DNA from: Aquabacter sp. L1I39
GTDB lineage: Bacteria > Pseudomonadota > Alphaproteobacteria > Rhizobiales > Xanthobacteraceae
Length of the DNA stretch: 64,000 nt
Direction of reading: 5' to 3'
Assembly: GCF_017742835.1 (NCBI RefSeq)
Contig: NZ_CP072392.1
Coordinates: 521,388-585,387 of the forward strand
The position numbers and the translations under genes were made by a program. The notes under the pieces were generated by a model. It saw nothing but the letters and a program-made list of their open reading frames with translations. It was not told the DNA's origin and ran no database searches. The first letter of the stretch is position 1, and every line of letters starts with the position of its first letter. This document shows, piece by piece, positions 52,868-61,498 of this stretch.

Positions 52868-53704
52868 TCAGTGGGAGAGGAACAGGGGCAGTTTGCTGTC
52901 CTTCAGCAGCGCCTGGGTCACGCCGCCGATGAGCCATTCGCGCAGCAGCGAGTGATTGAAGGCGCCGAGCACCAGCAGGTCAGCGCGGAACAGGGAGGCC
53001 TCGGCCTGCAACTGGCTGGCCACGTCGCCGTCGGCCGGCACCGCATTGACGGAGACATTGACGCCGTGACGCGCGAGGTGGGGGGCAAGCTCCGCGCCCG
53101 GAACGGTACGCTTCAGCGTCTTTTCGGGCGCGATGGACAGAATCTCCACCGCCTCTGCGGCGCGCAGGAGGGGCATGGCGTCGTTCACCGCCCGCACCGC
53201 GGGGGCGCTGCCGTCCCAGGCGATGACGATGCGCTTGGCCGAGAAGGTGTCGCAGCCCGCCGGCACCACGATCAGCGGACGGCCGCTCTCAAACACCACC
53301 TGCTCGATCAGGCCGCGATCAATGTCGATGGTGGCCTCCTCCGCATCGATCACGGCGAGGTCATGAACGCGGGCCTGCTTGACGAAGGCGTCCAGCAAGT
53401 CGGCATAGGACAATTGCGGGGCTTCCACGGAGCACCCGACGCCGGCCGCCACCGCATCCCCCCGCGCCCGCTCCGCCACCGCCTCGGCCAGGGCGCCGAT
53501 GCGCCGGTTCTCGGCATTCACCAGCGTCGCGGCCATGTTGCTGACCATGGCATGGGTCAGCACCAGCTTGACCGCGGCCGCCTGCACCGTGATGTGCGCC
53601 TGCGCCTGGGAAGCGAGCGACATGCCGTAGCCCAGCGCCGAGGACGGCTCCTCGCGGCCCTCTTCCGTCAACCCGACAAGTACGCTCTTGATGTTCTGGA
53701 TCAC
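52868..53704 (-). CDS. universal stress protein with two UspA domains
   Basis: A 278-residue protein made of two tandem Usp folds (about 1-150 and 155-278). The second half contains RIVIAWDGSAPAVRAVNDAM and LVLGAFNHSLLREWLIGG; its nucleotide-binding glycines are incomplete compared with ATP-binding Usps. Such proteins support survival under oxygen limitation or stasis. A TTGA-N6-TCAA box lies 147-161 bases upstream, which suggests microaerobic control by an FNR/FixK-type regulator. Confidence 0.9.
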   Translation of the reverse strand: MIQNIKSVLVGLTEEGREEPSSALGYGMSLASQAQAHITVQAAAVKLVLTHAMVSNMAATLVNAENRRIGALAEAVAERARGDAVAAGVGCSVEAPQLSYADLLDAFVKQARVHDLAVIDAEEATIDIDRGLIEQVVFESGRPLIVVPAGCDTFSAKRIVIAWDGSAPAVRAVNDAMPLLRAAEAVEILSIAPEKTLKRTVPGAELAPHLARHGVNVSVNAVPADGDVASQLQAEASLFRADLLVLGAFNHSLLREWLIGGVTQALLKDSKLPLFLSH

Positions 53705-53851
53705 CGTTAGATCCTCCCTTGGAGCATGCGCGCCCCTGTCTTGGCCCTCACGGCGGACCGGCGCGCTTTCGCCTTCCGCGGCCCGGCCGCGGGCCCCGCC
53801 CTGCCGTCTCGAACCGTCTCGACTTTTGTCGCATATGGTGCGCCCTTCACC

Positions 53852-53865
53852 TTGAGGCAGGTCAA
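53852..53865. promoter_or_regulatory. FNR/FixK-type binding site
   Basis: TTGAGGCAGGTCAA matches the TTGA-N6-TCAA consensus of FixK/FNR/Anr regulators exactly in both half-sites. On the minus strand a CATATG is placed about 14-20 bases beyond the box, compatible with a -10 element of a class II activated promoter for the universal stress protein gene. Confidence 0.6.
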
Positions 53866-53917
53866 GGAGCGCACGAAAGCCCGGGCGCGGCTACTCGGTC
53901 AGCTTAGACCATACATT

Positions 53918-53936
53918 CCCTTGCGTCACGTAAGGG
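53918..53936. promoter_or_regulatory. 19-base dyad upstream of marC
   Basis: CCCTTGCGTCACGTAAGGG is a dyad with eight of nine pairs matching around a central C. It is 320 bases upstream of marC and 214 from usp. It could be an operator of unknown specificity. Confidence 0.3.
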
Positions 53937-54255
53937 ATAAGGGAGAGAAGCCCGTCGGGGTTCCGCCACTGCGCTGCGGTCATGGCACACGAGGCCGCGA
54001 GAATAGGCAAGAAAACGCAGCCGAAAGGCGAGCCGGTCAACCCCCGCTGGCAATCTCTCGTCGGTTGCGCCGGCACCGGGTGGCCTGCACCATGCGGGCG
54101 GGACGGCAGCCGGACGCGACAGGATTCGCGGGCGCCCTCGGCAGATTGCGCCGGGCGCGACGGAGGACCGGGCACAGGCGGGACGGCGCAGCGGGCTGGC
54201 GGCGTCCGGATCGCGGTTGGGGCGCGGATCGACCGCAGGCGGGGGATGGGACGCG

Positions 54256-54891
54256 ATGACGGATGATCTCAATCTGCTGGTGACGCAGTTCGTGACGCTG
54301 TGGGCGGTGCTGGAGCCCATCAGCCATTTGTCCATGTTCATGGCGGTGACCTCCGAGCTGTCGAACAAGGGACGTCGGCGGGCGGCGGTGCTGGCCACCT
54401 TCTTCGCCTTCCTCATCCTGGTCTTCTTCATCGTGGTGGGTCAGGCGCTGCTGGAGGCCATGGGCATCTCCATCCTGTCCTTCCAGGTGGCCGGCGGGCT
54501 CATCCTGTTCGTTTATGCCATGACCATGATCTTCACCGAGATGGGCAAGCCGCAGGCGCTGGAGATCGACGAGGACAAGCACCTGGCCGCCATGGCGGTC
54601 TATCCGCTGGCCACCCCTGTCATCGCCGGGCCCGGGGCCATCCTCTCGGTGATGATCCTGGCCAACAACAACCGGCATTCCATCCATGACCAGGTCATCA
54701 CCATCACGGTGGTGGCCGCCCTCATGGTCATCATGCTCGTGCTGTTCTTCCTGGCCAAATACCTGCTGATGGTGATCCGCCAGTCCGGCGCCAATCTGAT
54801 CCGCCGCATCATGGGCATCATCCTGGCGGCGCTGGCGGTGGACATCGTCCTCACCTCGCTCGCCAAGTGGCTGAACCTGCCACCCATCTGA
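54256..54891 (+). CDS. MarC-family (UPF0056) membrane protein
   Basis: A 211-residue inner-membrane protein with six spans. LVTQFVTLWAVLEPISHLSM, LSFQVAGGLILFVYAMTMIF and YPLATPVIAGPGAILSVMIL are family hallmarks. MarC proteins have no proven transport role despite the name. The ATG at 54256 is the only start giving a normal N-terminus. It is convergent with the sulfite-oxidase-like gene. Confidence 0.9.
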   Translation: MTDDLNLLVTQFVTLWAVLEPISHLSMFMAVTSELSNKGRRRAAVLATFFAFLILVFFIVVGQALLEAMGISILSFQVAGGLILFVYAMTMIFTEMGKPQALEIDEDKHLAAMAVYPLATPVIAGPGAILSVMILANNNRHSIHDQVITITVVAALMVIMLVLFFLAKYLLMVIRQSGANLIRRIMGIILAALAVDIVLTSLAKWLNLPPI

Positions 54892-54927
54892 AGACGACCG
54901 CGCCCGGCGGGGCCGGGCGCGCGCGCC

Positions 54928-55602
54928 TTACTCGGAATAGCGCTGCTCGGTCCACGGATCGCCGCGCTCGTGATAGCCGCGCTCCTCCCAGAAGCCGAGC
55001 TTGTCGGCGGGCAGGAATTCGATGCGCTTCAGCCACTTGGCGCTCTTCCAGAAATAGAGGTGCGGCACCACGAGCCGCACCGGCCCGCCATGGGCGCGAG
55101 TGAGCGGCTCGCCTTCCCAACTATGGACGAGCATGGCATCGGGCGCGGCGAAGTCTTCCAGCGGCAAATTGGTGGTGTAGCCGTCATAGGAATAGAGCAG
55201 TACGAAATGGGCCTCGGCGCGCGGGCGCACCAGGTCCATCAGGTCACGGGTGCGCACGCCTTCCCAGCGATTGTCATAGCGCGACCAGGTGGTGACGCAG
55301 TGGATGTCGGTGACCTCGGTGGATTGGGGCGCGGCCTTGAAGGCGTCGAGGTCCCAGTGGATGGGATTCTCCACCAGCCCGTCCACGTCGAGCCGCCAGC
55401 GGCTCGGCGGCAGCATGGGCTGGAGGCCGAGATCCAGCACCGGCCAGTCCTTCACCAGATGTTGGCCCGGCGGCAGGCGGTCGGATTCGGGGCGCGCCAC
55501 GCGGCCGGTGAGGAACTTGCCCTCCTCCGCCCAGCGCTCCTTGGTGCGGGTCAGCTTGGTGGGGAGGGCCGATGGGGCGCTCCCCTCTGTCTCATCGCTC
55601 AT
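54928..55602 (-). CDS. molybdopterin-dependent sulfite oxidase-like oxidoreductase
   Basis: A 224-residue protein of the YedY/sulfite-oxidase fold without signal peptide or extra domains. The molybdenum-ligating Cys is in TDIHCVTTWSRYDNRWEGV (about 105). GYTTNLPLEDFAAPDAMLV and THAHGGPVRLVVP-like sequence (TRAHGGPVRLVVPHLYFWKS) follow. Cytoplasmic members of this type are uncharacterised; sulfite or sulfoxide substrates are possible. GGAGGGG precedes the ATG at 55602. Confidence 0.9.
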   Translation of the reverse strand: MSDETEGSAPSALPTKLTRTKERWAEEGKFLTGRVARPESDRLPPGQHLVKDWPVLDLGLQPMLPPSRWRLDVDGLVENPIHWDLDAFKAAPQSTEVTDIHCVTTWSRYDNRWEGVRTRDLMDLVRPRAEAHFVLLYSYDGYTTNLPLEDFAAPDAMLVHSWEGEPLTRAHGGPVRLVVPHLYFWKSAKWLKRIEFLPADKLGFWEERGYHERGDPWTEQRYSE

Positions 55603-55624
55603 CTGCCCCTCCCTGCGTATGCCA

Positions 55625-56632
55625 TCAAGCGGGCACGGGCGCGCCGGCCAGATCCGCATGGACCTGCGCGAGGATCTCATAGGATCGCTTGCGTGCCGAG
55701 GGGTCGAACATCGCGGAGGCCACCATCAGCTCGTCCGCCGCCGTGCGTTCAAGAAAGGCCGCCAATTGCGCGCGCACCGTCTCCCGCGAGCCGACGAAGG
55801 AGCAGGCCAGCATGGACGAGGCCTGCACCTTCTCCATGGGGTTCCAATAGGTGTCGATGTCGTCGATGGGCGGCGGCAGCAGGCCGCGCGTGCCCCGGAA
55901 CATGTTGGTGAAGGCCTGCTGGGCGGAGGTGAAGAGGCGCCGGGCCTCCGCATCCGTATCGGCGGCGATCACGTTGCAGCCCACCATGGCATAGGGCCGG
56001 TCCAGCTGGGCGGAGGGCTCGAACCGCTCGCGATAGACGGAGAGCGCCTGCATCAGGGCGTCGGGGGCGAAATGGGAGGCAAAGGCATAAGGCAAACCGA
56101 GCATGCCGGCGAGCTGCGCGCCGAACAGGCTGGAGCCCAAGATCCAGAGCGGCACATGGGTGCCCATCCCCGGCACGGCGCGAATCTTCTGGCCCTCCTG
56201 CACGTCGCCCAGCAAGGCCTGCAATTCCAGCACGTCCTGGGGGAAGGTGTCGGAGGCGGCAGGGTCGCGGCGCAGCGCCCGCAAGGTGCGTTGGTCGGTG
56301 CCCGGCGCGCGGCCAAGGCCGAGATCGATGCGGCCGGGGAAGAGGGTGGCGAGCGTGCCGAACTGCTCGGCGATCACGAGGGGCGAATGGTTCGGCAGCA
56401 TGATGCCACCCGCGCCCACGCGGATGGTGCTCGTGCCGGCCGCCACGTGGCCGATCACGACCGAGGTGGCCGCCGAGGCGATGCCCACCATGTTGTGATG
56501 CTCGGCCAGCCAGAAGCGCTTATAGCCGAGCGCCTCCACATGACGGGCGAGGTCGCGCGAATTGCGCAGGGCGTCGGCCGGCGTGCCCCCCTGGGGCACA
56601 TGGGCGAGGTCGAGGACGGAAAAGGGGGGCAT
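55625..56632 (-). CDS. LLM-class flavin-dependent oxidoreductase (luciferase-like monooxygenase)
   Basis: A 335-residue flavoenzyme of the bacterial luciferase fold. [51 protein letters not shown] and [18 protein letters not shown] match the YhbW/MsnO8-like branch. It uses reduced flavin to oxidise small substrates; the true substrate is unknown. The ATG at 56632 has AGGAGAG upstream; an ATG at 56653 is possible. It is only 22 bases upstream of the sulfite-oxidase-like gene on the same strand, so they may be cotranscribed. Confidence 0.9.
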   Translation of the reverse strand: MPPFSVLDLAHVPQGGTPADALRNSRDLARHVEALGYKRFWLAEHHNMVGIASAATSVVIGHVAAGTSTIRVGAGGIMLPNHSPLVIAEQFGTLATLFPGRIDLGLGRAPGTDQRTLRALRRDPAASDTFPQDVLELQALLGDVQEGQKIRAVPGMGTHVPLWILGSSLFGAQLAGMLGLPYAFASHFAPDALMQALSVYRERFEPSAQLDRPYAMVGCNVIAADTDAEARRLFTSAQQAFTNMFRGTRGLLPPPIDDIDTYWNPMEKVQASSMLACSFVGSRETVRAQLAAFLERTAADELMVASAMFDPSARKRSYEILAQVHADLAGAPVPA

Positions 56633-56728
56633 GGGTTCACTCTCCTGCGCCATCGCCGGCAGCTTGCGCCCCCGCCGGCCCGCAAGAGATTGGGTCTTCC
56701 CGCCCCTCCCGCAAGGGCGGGATTGAAA

Positions 56729-56758
56729 GCGGCCCGTCCGGCGCACCGGACAGGCCGC
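56729..56758 (-). terminator. hairpin between the MFS and LLM genes
   Basis: GCGGCC and GGCCGC enclose an inner stem TCCGG/CCGGA: a two-part hairpin about 165 bases past the MFS stop and about 95 before the LLM start. The rest of the 289-base gap holds nothing I can support. Confidence 0.4.
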
Positions 56759-56921
56759 CCTCCCCGACCCTATTTGGCGTCGCACGCGAGGGGCACCGGC
56801 GCGCGCGGACCGTGCCTGGACAAATCGAGCGATCAGCTCAGGCGCCAGAACGCACACCAATCAGAAGGCTTGCCTTCCGGTCGGTGCGCGCTCCATTGGC
56901 CGGCGCAGTCGGCCGGTAGCC

Positions 56922-58247
56922 TCAGCGAGTTGTGCGGGGTGCCCGCTTGACCTGAATGGCAAGGCATAGCACCGCGGCGATGATCGGGCCGGCCGCCAGC
57001 GTCAGCAACGCCGGCGTGAAGCTCTGGGTGGTGTCCTTGATCCAGCCCACCAGATAGGGACCGGCGAAGCCGCCGATTTGCGCGAAGCCGTTAATGGCTG
57101 CGATGCCTCCGGCGGCAGCTGCACCGGTGAGAAACTGGGTCGGCAGCGACCAGAATACCCCGAGGACCGCCCACACGCCGAACGCTGCTGCACAAAGCAG
57201 GAACAGGCCCATGATCGGGCTCGGAGCAACCGCGCTGGCGGCGAGGAAGACGCCGCCGATAAGCGCCGAAGACGCCGTATGCCACTTGCGCTCTCCGGTG
57301 CGGTCTGAATTGCGCGACATTACGACAAGACCGATGGCGGCGAAAATGAACGGGATGGCCGTGACGACCCCCGTCTGCATTTCGGTCAGCCCGCCGATGG
57401 ACCGCACGATCTGCGGCAGCCAAAGCACAACGCCGTAAACGGCCATGGCGTTGAACATGTAGATCAACGTCAACAGCCACACGCGCTTGTCGCGGAAGAT
57501 GGCACGAAAATCATGGGTGCCCACCGCCGCCACCTCGCGGTTCTCGCGATCAAGCTCGGCAATCAACCAAGTCCGCTCGGCGGCGTCGAGCCAGCGTTTG
57601 TCCTCTTGCGGCCGGTCCACGAGGTAGAAGAACGTCACCACACCCAGGATCACCGCCGGAATGCCTTCAAGGATGAAGAGCCACTGCCAGGGGGCCAAAC
57701 CGAACCAGTTGGGATTGCTGGCGAGGATAAAACCCGAAATGGGCGCCCCGATCACCGTAGACAGCACGGTCGCGGTCATGAAGCCTGCGGTGGCCTTGGC
57801 GCGGTCGCGAGCGGGGAACCAGTATGTAAGATAGAGCAGGATGCCCGGCACGAAGCCGGCTTCGGCGAGCCCCAGCAGGAAGCGCATTACATAGAAGCTC
57901 GTCTCACCCTGGATGAAGGCCATGCCGCAGGATATGAGGCCCCAGGTCACCATGATACGGGCGATCCAGAGCTTTGGACCAACTTTATGCATGATCATGT
58001 TACTTGGGACTTCGAAGGCGATGTAGCCGAGAAAGAAGATGCCAGCGCCAAATCCATAGGCCGTTGCTGACAGGCCCAGATCCTTGTTCATGTGAATGGC
58101 GGCAAAGCCGACATTCACTCGATCAAGATAGTTGATGATGAAAAGAATAAAGCAGTAGAAGACGATGCGCCAGCGCAATTTGCCCAGCACCCGTTTGCGG
58201 ATGGCGTCGTCGTCGGCGATGGGTGTATTTAGAGTCACGGATGACAT
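56922..58247 (-). CDS. MFS transporter, anion:cation symporter (ACS) family
   Basis: A 441-residue carrier with 12 spans. FILFIINYLDRVNVGFAAIH and FEVPSNMIMHKVGPKLWIAR are typical of the ACS group (phthalate, tartrate, glucarate and galactonate carriers), as is the motif region RFLLGLAEAGFVPGILLYLT. It probably imports an organic acid that the two downstream-linked enzymes degrade: SDR and FAH-family genes lie upstream on the same strand, 76 bases away. Confidence 0.92.
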   Translation of the reverse strand: MSSVTLNTPIADDDAIRKRVLGKLRWRIVFYCFILFIINYLDRVNVGFAAIHMNKDLGLSATAYGFGAGIFFLGYIAFEVPSNMIMHKVGPKLWIARIMVTWGLISCGMAFIQGETSFYVMRFLLGLAEAGFVPGILLYLTYWFPARDRAKATAGFMTATVLSTVIGAPISGFILASNPNWFGLAPWQWLFILEGIPAVILGVVTFFYLVDRPQEDKRWLDAAERTWLIAELDRENREVAAVGTHDFRAIFRDKRVWLLTLIYMFNAMAVYGVVLWLPQIVRSIGGLTEMQTGVVTAIPFIFAAIGLVVMSRNSDRTGERKWHTASSALIGGVFLAASAVAPSPIMGLFLLCAAAFGVWAVLGVFWSLPTQFLTGAAAAGGIAAINGFAQIGGFAGPYLVGWIKDTTQSFTPALLTLAAGPIIAAVLCLAIQVKRAPRTTR

Positions 58248-58323
58248 GCGTTTTCCCCCTTAAGTGTAATTAAATGTGTGCCGTGGCGTGGCACGGCCGG
58301 CGCCTTGCGTCGACCGGCACGGG

Positions 58324-59073
58324 TCAATAAGTGGCGCGGCCACCGGAAACGTCGAACACGCCGGCTGTGGTGAAGGAGCATTCATCCGTCGCCAACCAGC
58401 AGACTAACGCCGCCACTTCTTCGATCTGGCCAAAGCGTCCCATTGGGATCTTGGACAGCATGAAGTCGATATGGGCCTGGCTCATCTGGTCGAAGATCGC
58501 GGTGTGCACCGCGGCCGGTGTCACGCAATTCACGGTGATGTTGTTCTTGGCCAGTTCCTTGCCGAGCGACTTGGTCAAGCCGATCACGCCGGCCTTGGAC
58601 GCGCTATAGGCCGGGGCATTCGGATTGCCCTCCTTGCCAGCGATAGAGGCGATGTTCACGATCCGCCCGTAGCCGTTCTCCAGCAGGTAAGGCACGACAG
58701 CCTTGTTGCAGTAGAAGAGGCCATTGAGATTGACGTCGATGACCTTGCGCCACTCCTCCGCCGGATAGGTCCAGGTGGTGGTGTTGGGACCGGTGATGCC
58801 GGCACTGGCTACCAGGATGTCGATGCCACCGAAGGCCTGGGCGGTCTCTTGCGCGGCGGCCTCGACCGCTGCGCAATCTGTCACGTCAAGTACCACGCCG
58901 AGCGTGTCGGGTCCGAGATCGTGCCGGGCCTTCGCCACTGCGGCGGGATCGCGATCCCAGATGGCGACCTTGCCGCCCTCGGCAACGACGCGGGAGGCAA
59001 CGGCAAGGCCGATGCCGGCCGCCCCGCCGGTAATCACTGCGACGCGACCGGAAAAGCGCATGGCCTTGGCCAT
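58324..59073 (-). CDS. SDR-family NAD(P)-dependent dehydrogenase
   Basis: A classical short-chain dehydrogenase of 249 residues. The cofactor motif is TGGAAGIG, the structural motif is ASAGITG, and the catalytic Ser-Tyr-Lys are in NIASIAGKEG and YSASKAGVIG. The ATG at 59073 overlaps the FAH gene stop by one base, with GGAGAAGAAG upstream. In sugar-acid pathways an SDR oxidises a 2-keto-3-deoxy acid to the diketo acid that an FAH-family hydrolase cleaves; that order would fit here (inference). Confidence 0.92.
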   Translation of the reverse strand: MAKAMRFSGRVAVITGGAAGIGLAVASRVVAEGGKVAIWDRDPAAVAKARHDLGPDTLGVVLDVTDCAAVEAAAQETAQAFGGIDILVASAGITGPNTTTWTYPAEEWRKVIDVNLNGLFYCNKAVVPYLLENGYGRIVNIASIAGKEGNPNAPAYSASKAGVIGLTKSLGKELAKNNITVNCVTPAAVHTAIFDQMSQAHIDFMLSKIPMGRFGQIEEVAALVCWLATDECSFTTAGVFDVSGGRATY

Positions 59074-59927
59074 CACTTCTTCTCCCACGCGACGCAGGTC
59101 TGCTGCTGCTGACCGAGTTTGTCGATACCGAGGGTCATGACGTCGCCTGCTTTCAGGTAGACCGGCTCAGGCTTCATCCCGAGACCCACGCCAGGAGGGG
59201 TGCCGGTGGTGATGATGTCCCCGGGCAGGAGCGTCATGAACCGGGACACATAGCTGACGATGGTCTTCACATCGAAGATCATGGTGGCGGTGTTGCCGGT
59301 CTGCATGCGCTTGCCGTTGACATCAAGCCACATGCCGAGGCTCTGCACATCGCCGACCTCGTCCGCCGTCACCAGCCAGGGACCGATGGGACCGAAGGTG
59401 TCGCATCCCTTCCCCTTGTCCCAGGTGCCGCCACGCTCGACCTGGTATTCACGCTCCGAGACGTCGTTGACGAGGACATAGCCGGCAACATGGGCCAGGG
59501 CCTCGTCCTCCTCCACATAGGAGGCTCGGCTGCCAATCACGATGCCAAGTTCGACCTCCCAATCGGTCTTGGTGGAGCCGCGCGGAATGATCACGTCGTC
59601 GTTCGGCCCCTGGATGCAGGAGGTGGCCTTAGCGAACACCACCGGCTCGCTGGGAATGGGGAGGTTGGATTCCGCGGCGTGGTCGGAAAAGTTCAGGCCA
59701 ATGGCGATGAATTTGGAGACGCCGGCCACTGGCGCGCCATAACGCGGGCGGCCCTCCACCACCGGCAAGAGGGTCACGTCCAGTGCGGCGAGCTTGGCAA
59801 GGCCCTCCTGTGACAAGTGGGAGCCGGTGATGTCGGTTACCACGCCGGAGAGGTCGCGGACCCTCCCCTCCGCGTCGAGGAGACCGGGCTTTTCCTGGCC
59901 CTCGGGGCCATAGCGCAGGAGTTTCAC
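59073..59927 (-). CDS. fumarylacetoacetate hydrolase-family protein
   Basis: A 284-residue C-C hydrolase/lyase. Metal-binding acidic residues are in TDWEVELGIVIG and NDVSEREYQ, with GLNFSDHAAES and TGTPPGVGLGMKPEPVYLK typical of the 2,4-diketo-3-deoxy-acid hydrolase/ureidoglycolate lyase branch. Coupled to the SDR by a one-base overlap and upstream of an ACS carrier, it likely cleaves a beta-diketo acid from sugar-acid breakdown. It is divergent from the IclR regulator. Confidence 0.93.
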   Translation of the reverse strand: MKLLRYGPEGQEKPGLLDAEGRVRDLSGVVTDITGSHLSQEGLAKLAALDVTLLPVVEGRPRYGAPVAGVSKFIAIGLNFSDHAAESNLPIPSEPVVFAKATSCIQGPNDDVIIPRGSTKTDWEVELGIVIGSRASYVEEDEALAHVAGYVLVNDVSEREYQVERGGTWDKGKGCDTFGPIGPWLVTADEVGDVQSLGMWLDVNGKRMQTGNTATMIFDVKTIVSYVSRFMTLLPGDIITTGTPPGVGLGMKPEPVYLKAGDVMTLGIDKLGQQQQTCVAWEKK

Positions 59928-60094
59928 TTGCGAATTCCCTCAATTGGTCAAACGCCAGCGACGTGCTGCACGGATTGGGCGCAGCGCGTCGTTCGCCGAG
60001 ATGAAGCGGCGCTGGATGAGTCACGAAGGCAGGTCAGATGGAGCGCGTCTGGCGTAAAGCGCCCCCGCGCCCGTCCTCTCCCCGTTCATTTCCA

Positions 60095-60122
60095 TTGACT
60101 ATCCCAAAATATGGGATATTAT
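60095..60122 (+). promoter_or_regulatory. iclR promoter with overlapping 19-base operator
   Basis: TTGACT (60095-60100) and TATTAT (60117-60122) are spaced 16 bases. Between and overlapping them lies the dyad TATCCCAAAATATGGGATA (60100-60118; one internal mismatch). This is a likely binding site of the IclR-type regulator, able to control its own gene and the divergent FAH-SDR-MFS operon. The surrounding sequence is strikingly AT-rich (60100-60150). Confidence 0.6.
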
Positions 60123-60200
60123 TTTATATTGTGGTATATAAAAACTCAGATCCGCGGCCAATGTCAAGCTGTGCCACGGGTGACGAAAGGGAGGATGGCG

Positions 60201-61046
60201 ATGCCAACGGATGGGCCTGCACAGTCCGGCGAAGCGACCAAGACCGGACGCAGGGGAAGGCCAAGGACAGGCGATGCGGGGGAAGGAGCGCAGACGCTGA
60301 TGCGCGGCCTCGACGTGCTGGAGGCCATTGCCGAAGGTGCCACCGATCTTGCCGCCTTGGCGGCACGCCTGGCTTCCACCCGGACCACCACGCATCGGCT
60401 GGCATCTGCCTTGGTGGCCCGGCGCTATCTCAATTTCACGTCGGGCGGCGGCTATAGCCTTGGTCCAAAGCTCGTGGAACTGGGCTTTCAGGCGCGCAGC
60501 AAGATGCCTCTCCACCAAGCGGCCCATGCCCATCTGGCTCAACTGGCCGAGAGTACCCTCGACACGGTGCAGTTGGGCGTCCTTGATGAAGGCGCGGTGT
60601 TCTATATCGACAAGGTCCCCGGCCAGCGCCGCTTCGAGGTGCGCTCCAACATCGGTGACCGTCGTCACGTCTGGGCGACGGGCCTCGGCAAGGCTCTGGT
60701 GCTCGACATGACAGAGGCGCAATGGCGCACGTTCATCGGCAAGGGCCGGCCGAAGGATGAGCCCCTGTCCGAAGCGGCCCAGGAGGAGTGGCTCGCCCAG
60801 ATGCGCACCTATGCCCGCACCGGCGTCGCCTTCGATCTCGGCGAGACCGAGCCGGAATTGCGCTGCGTGGCGGCACCCATTCGGGACGCCAGCGGCGCCA
60901 TTATCGCGGCAGTCAGCGTCTCAAGCTTCACGCCCTATATGCAGGCCACGCGCATGAAGGAACTCTCGCAGGAAGTGCGGGACACCGCTGCCGCCATCAG
61001 CACCGCCCTCGGCTGGCGCAAAGGGTCGGGCACGGCATCCATTTGA
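60201..61046 (+). CDS. IclR-family transcriptional regulator
   Basis: A 281-residue regulator. After a basic N-terminus comes the winged helix (TLMRGLDVLEAIAEGATDLA, then RTTTHRLASALVARRYLNF) and the IclR effector domain (GDRRHVWATGLGKALVLDM; LRCVAAPIRDASGAIIAAVS). The start at 60201 has GGGAGG six bases upstream. It is divergent from the FAH-SDR-MFS operon, the usual place for a regulator that senses an intermediate of the pathway. It is convergent with fixX. Confidence 0.93.
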   Translation: MPTDGPAQSGEATKTGRRGRPRTGDAGEGAQTLMRGLDVLEAIAEGATDLAALAARLASTRTTTHRLASALVARRYLNFTSGGGYSLGPKLVELGFQARSKMPLHQAAHAHLAQLAESTLDTVQLGVLDEGAVFYIDKVPGQRRFEVRSNIGDRRHVWATGLGKALVLDMTEAQWRTFIGKGRPKDEPLSEAAQEEWLAQMRTYARTGVAFDLGETEPELRCVAAPIRDASGAIIAAVSVSSFTPYMQATRMKELSQEVRDTAAAISTALGWRKGSGTASI

Positions 61047-61174
61047 ATGTGCGAGATGCCGTGGCCTGCATTGCCATGCGCCCAGACTGGGCTCATCTGA
61101 GCGGCATGTGGTTCTCCGGCTTTATGCCGAGAGGCCTTGTGCGCTTACCGTGCGGTCCGAGACAATGCACGCGT

Positions 61175-61459
61175 CTAGCCGAACTTGAACAGCACCCCGA
61201 ACCCGCCGCGCGGATAGTTCCACTCGATTTCGCCGGAGGGCTCGCACAGCACCCGGCAGGTGCCGCATTCAAAGCAGCCGTCGGGCACCACTTCCACCTG
61301 GCCGGAATCAGTGGTGGCATAGCAGCCCGCCGGGCACAGGCGCGTCATGGCGAGCAGGTTCGCCGAGGGCGTCTCATGGGGCAGGATCTTGATGTGGGGG
61401 CGGCCCACATCCACGAGATACCGGTTCTGGAACAGCTTTTCCTCAACCCGTGCGGTCAT
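61175..61459 (-). CDS. fixX: ferredoxin-like protein FixX
   Basis: A 94-residue iron-sulfur protein of the FixABCX electron-bifurcating complex. Cysteines are arranged as CPAGCY and [13 protein letters not shown], enough for one [4Fe-4S] cluster. The C-terminus [14 protein letters not shown] is typical of FixX. It accepts low-potential electrons from FixC and passes them to nitrogenase reductase. Last gene of the operon, 39 bases after fixC; no nifA follows. Confidence 0.96.
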   Translation of the reverse strand: MTARVEEKLFQNRYLVDVGRPHIKILPHETPSANLLAMTRLCPAGCYATTDSGQVEVVPDGCFECGTCRVLCEPSGEIEWNYPRGGFGVLFKFG

Positions 61460-61498
61460 GGCGACCTCCTGTGGCGGGACGTGATGGAAGGAGATGGA

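Larger units (their letters stand above)
53705..54255. other. 551-base non-coding region between usp and marC
   Basis: It holds the FixK-type box (53852-53865) and a 19-base dyad (53918-53936), noted separately. The open frames here are arginine-rich products of high GC without ribosome-binding sites or family resemblance. I see no RNA gene. Confidence 0.5.

Noticed and set aside
53726..54259. A 177-codon open frame between usp and marC
   Set aside because: It is Arg/Ala/Gly-rich with no ribosome-binding site and no family resemblance, and it runs over the marC start in a different frame.
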